Positions 6,222 through 6,349 of a DNA stretch of 6,349 bases are shown piece after piece. The DNA is from Bacteroidota bacterium (GTDB lineage: Bacteria; Bacteroidota; Bacteroidia; NS11-12g; UBA955). The notes beneath the pieces are model-generated. The model ran no database searches and was not told the origin of the DNA. It saw only the letters and a list, made by a program, of their open reading frames with translations. Each line of letters begins with the position of its first letter. Positions within the stretch are counted from its first letter, which is position 1. The translations under genes and the position numbers were made by a program. Location of the stretch: NCBI GenBank assembly GCA_947450015.1, contig CANFUB010000160.1, positions 1 through 6,349 of the forward strand. The letters are read 5' to 3'.

Positions 6222-6296
6222 GCATGAATAGCAACAAAAAAAGCATTAAAATTTCAACAAACATGGTAGTTTTATTTTACACAACGCACACTTAGA

Positions 6297-6349
6297 ATGA
6301 TTAAATATATTAAACCTGACAAACTGTTCCTAATGGCTGTTTTCATTGC
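6297..6349 (+). CDS. N-terminus of an unidentified protein, probably membrane (3' truncated by window edge)
   Basis: An ATG at 6297 opens a frame that stays open to the window edge and reads MIKYIKPDKLFLMAVFI (17 full codons). A short basic start runs into a hydrophobic stretch from about residue 10, as in the first membrane helix of an inner-membrane protein. In a polysaccharide locus this could be a polymerase, flippase or similar protein, but 17 residues are too few to name it. The start is preceded by an A-rich leader without a Shine-Dalgarno sequence, like the other starts here. Confidence 0.5.
   Translation, partial: MIKYIKPDKLFLMAVFI

Overview
The window looks like part of a surface-polysaccharide (capsule, O-antigen-like or exopolysaccharide) biosynthesis locus from a member of the Bacteroidota. 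The grounds are low GC, A-rich leaders before start codons with no convincing Shine-Dalgarno sequences at gene starts, and gene types typical of such loci in that phylum, including an SGNH-hydrolase-like protein followed by a DUF5989-type small membrane protein. The organism assignment is inference. All genes lie on the + strand.

Layout: (1) the 3' part of an asparagine-synthase-type amidotransferase gene (2-880, its start lies outside the window); (2) an AlgD-like GDP-mannose/UDP-glucose 6-dehydrogenase-superfamily gene (877-2142), whose ATG overlaps the amidotransferase stop; (3) a divergent GT4-like glycosyltransferase (2147-3334); (4) a decayed 3' fragment of a second asparagine synthase gene (about 3357-3550); (5) a second, paralogous GT4-like glycosyltransferase (3547-4737), whose ATG overlaps the stop of that decayed fragment; (6) a 153-bp gap holding a GC-rich patch and a short tandem repeat; (7) a membrane-anchored SGNH hydrolase-like protein (4891-5979); (8) a 49-residue DUF5989-like membrane protein (5982-6131); (9) a 165-bp gap; and (10) the first codons of a gene running off the right edge (6297 onward).

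Taken together, the dehydrogenase would make a nucleotide-activated uronic acid, most likely GDP-mannuronate. The asparagine-synthase-type enzyme may amidate a sugar carboxylate. The two glycosyltransferases would add sugars to a lipid-linked repeat unit, and the SGNH/DUF5989 pair would probably modify the glycan at the membrane or in the periplasm (acyl transfer or removal). The most notable feature is the relic asparagine synthase 3' end stranded between the two glycosyltransferase genes. It shares the same stop/start overlap with its downstream gene as the intact copy, and it records how the locus was built from recombining modules. I found no CRISPR array, rRNA, tRNA or complete insertion sequence.
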